Assembly: GCA_017694995.1 (NCBI GenBank)
Contig: JADIMB010000001.1
Location: 1-64,000, forward strand
DNA from: Candidatus Cryptobacteroides faecavium
GTDB lineage: Bacteria; Bacteroidota; Bacteroidia; Bacteroidales; UBA932
Direction of reading: 5' to 3'
Length of the DNA stretch: 64,000 bases
Shown: positions 62,099 through 64,000 of the stretch, in pieces
How positions within the stretch are numbered: position 1 is the first letter of the stretch
Layout of the letters: every line of letters starts with the position of its first letter
Program-made: the position numbers and the translations under genes
Notes under the pieces: generated by a model
What the model saw: the letters and a program-made list of their open reading frames with translations, nothing else
What the model was told of the DNA's origin: nothing
Databases searched by the model: none

Positions 62099-62132
62099 AA
62101 AGAGGAGTGTTCCACGTGGAACACTCCTCTTT
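62099..62132. promoter_or_regulatory. parS-like site embedded in a 34-bp perfect palindrome between convergent mnmG and ruvA
   Basis: AAAGAGGAGTGTTCCACGTGGAACACTCCTCTTT. Confidence 0.8.
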
Positions 62133-62139
62133 GTGTGTT

Positions 62140-62727
62140 TTAAAGTTTTTTCAGAGCCAGCTTGATTATGCTCTCAAGTGAAGCATCCGGATTTTCTTTC
62201 AGCACTGCCGAAACAGCCTTGTTGACATTGGCCTTTGTGAACCCGAGCAGGACCAGGGCTGTTGTGGCTTCCTGCACGATACTGTTGTCGACCTGGGAAA
62301 AGATTGCAGGAGTCTCGGCGCCTGCCCCTTTTACCACTTTGTCTTTCAGCTCCAGTATCAGTCTTTGGGCACTCTTCAGCCCGATCCCCTTAATGCTTTT
62401 TATTCTGTTGATGTCTTCCGCTATTATTGCATTGCGTATCTCGTCTGAGGTCAGTGAGGAGAGCATCATTCTGGCTGTCGCGGCTCCTATACCGGACACT
62501 CCGATAAGAAGTCTGAAAAGTTCTCTTTCGTCTTTCGTCCCGAATCCGTAGAAAAGTTCTTCGTCTTCTCTAAGGTAGTGATGGATGTAGACTGTCACGT
62601 CTTTCTTGTTTTCAAGCTGGGAGAACGTCTGCAGCGAGATGAGTATCTTGTAGCCTATCCCGCCACATTCGACTACCGCGTCGGCAGGGGTCATCTCCAC
62701 CAGTGTGCCTTTGATGTATTCTATCAT
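62140..62727 (-). CDS. ruvA: Holliday junction branch migration protein RuvA
   Basis: MIEYIKGTLVEMTPADAVVECGGIGYKI; IKGIGLKSAQRLILELKDKV. Confidence 0.96.
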   Translation of the reverse strand: MIEYIKGTLVEMTPADAVVECGGIGYKILISLQTFSQLENKKDVTVYIHHYLREDEELFYGFGTKDERELFRLLIGVSGIGAATARMMLSSLTSDEIRNAIIAEDINRIKSIKGIGLKSAQRLILELKDKVVKGAGAETPAIFSQVDNSIVQEATTALVLLGFTKANVNKAVSAVLKENPDASLESIIKLALKKL

Positions 62728-62938
62728 TTTTTCCTATTTAAATGTCTGTCGGATTGACATTGCAAAAATAGCATTTTTCTGTATTTCCCTGCAATCCTGC
62801 CCCCAATGCCTGCCTCTTTCTCCTTTCCGTGCGTCTTCCACCGGTGCGACTGTGTCTTTTCATGAAAATTTATGTCTATAAAATTTAAAACAGCTTCTAA
62901 ACTTTTTCTAACTTTGCAAGTTCTTAAAATGTCTTGAA

Positions 62939-64000
62939 ATGACTGTAGACCAACTTAGATATGAATTTCCTGCGCTTTCACGTAAAGTTTACGGGAAAGA
63001 CCTCGTCTATCTGGACAATGCCGCTACGGCACAGCGTCCTCGCAGTGTCATAGGGGAGTGGGAGAGGATAACCGGACAGAGCAATTCCAATATCCACCGT
63101 GCTGTACACCTTCTTGCGGAAGAGGCTACCGGAGCGTATGAGAATGCCCGTGAGGCTGTACGTTCTTTTATAAACGCCCCGGAGAAAGAGGAGATTGTCT
63201 TCACGTCCGGTGCCACTGCGGCGATAAACCTGGTCGCATTTTCTTTCGGGGAGGCTTTTGTCTCCTCCGGAGATGAGGTCATCGTGACGGAATGTGAACA
63301 CCACTCCAACATTGTTCCCTGGCAGATGATGTGCCAGCGGAAAGGTGCGGTCCTGAGAGTGCTTCCTGTGGATGAGCGCGGTGAACTGGACACCGGGAAA
63401 CTCCCGGACATGATAAACGGCCGGACAAGGATTGTGGCCGTGACACATATTTCGAATGTACTTGGGATTGTGAATCCGGTTAAGGATATCGTAAGCTTGT
63501 GTCATGAAAGGGGAGTGCCGGTGCTTGTCGACGGTGCGCAGGGCATAGTCCATTCGAAGGTGGACGTCCAGGATCTGGACTGTGATTTCTATGCGTTTTC
63601 CGGACATAAGATATACGCTTCCACCGGTACAGGCGCGCTGTACGGGAAAAGGAGATGGCTTGACAGGATGCCGCCTTATATGGGGGGCGGAGAAATGGTC
63701 GGGACAGTACGTTTTTCTGGTACGACATATGCACCGCTTCCTCTTAAATTCGAGGCCGGAACGCAGAATTTCGCAGGTGCGGCGACTCTCTCGCCGGCTC
63801 TTGAGCTGGCATCTTCCATAAGTTCTGATGCTGACCTTGTATCCAATGAGCGTTCTGTCCGGGACTATGTCCTGGATGCTCTTCTGTCTGACAGCAGGAT
63901 CCGTCTTTTCGGATGTCCTGCGGACAGGGACCGTAAGATACCGCTGTTCTCTTTTGCTGTGGAAGGCGCACATCACGAGGACCTGGCCCTTATACTTGAC
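62939..64000 (+). CDS. sufS: Cysteine desulfurase SufS (truncated by window end; absent from the supplied ORF track)
   Basis: MTVDQLRYEFPALSRKVYGKDLVYLDNAATAQRP; ECEHHSNIVPWQM; DFYAFSGHKIYASTGTGALYGK. Confidence 0.95.
   Translation, partial: MTVDQLRYEFPALSRKVYGKDLVYLDNAATAQRPRSVIGEWERITGQSNSNIHRAVHLLAEEATGAYENAREAVRSFINAPEKEEIVFTSGATAAINLVAFSFGEAFVSSGDEVIVTECEHHSNIVPWQMMCQRKGAVLRVLPVDERGELDTGKLPDMINGRTRIVAVTHISNVLGIVNPVKDIVSLCHERGVPVLVDGAQGIVHSKVDVQDLDCDFYAFSGHKIYASTGTGALYGKRRWLDRMPPYMGGGEMVGTVRFSGTTYAPLPLKFEAGTQNFAGAATLSPALELASSISSDADLVSNERSVRDYVLDALLSDSRIRLFGCPADRDRKIPLFSFAVEGAHHEDLALILD

Noticed and set aside
62978-63976. 332-aa minus-strand ORF
   Set aside because: Antisense to sufS, which the ORF track missed because it runs off the window end.

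Overview
Bacteroidales-type chromosomal window, judged from gene content and from TTTG-N19/20-TAnnTTTG promoters. Most of it is core genes: an EF-G paralogue, rnhB, S46 peptidase, mrp, thyA, galM, galK, ychF, ppiD/lptC, coaX, mfd, ruvB, frd/sdhAB, hflX, tonB, ybeY, mnmG, ruvA and sufS. The accessory region is about 35.66-55.86 kb. It starts with a group II intron placed right after the sdhB terminator; its RT/maturase frame is broken by one in-frame TGA. Next come a tyrosine recombinase and a 1,177-bp segment bounded by perfect 20-bp inverted repeats (38579-38598 / 39736-39755) that encloses an entire AraC-family regulator gene. A convergent Mfa-type fimbrial operon follows (DUF3575-like, DUF3868/OmpA-like, fimbrillin, anchor, accessory fimbrillin, two ~1,450-aa paralogous putative tip adhesins, DUF5106 thioredoxin-like). 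I read this as a candidate phase-variation module in which the regulator gene itself is flipped in front of a fixed promoter to control fimbriae. Other notable items: a five-copy 78/79-bp tandem array of promoter-like modules upstream of an S46 peptidase, two perfect parS-like palindromes (one inside mnmG at the edge of an apparent insertion, one as the core of a 34-bp terminator-like palindrome), an EF-G paralogue lacking the catalytic His, and a MITE-like palindromic intergenic region. No tRNA, rRNA or CRISPR array was recognised. All family calls are from reading the sequences; no database search was run.
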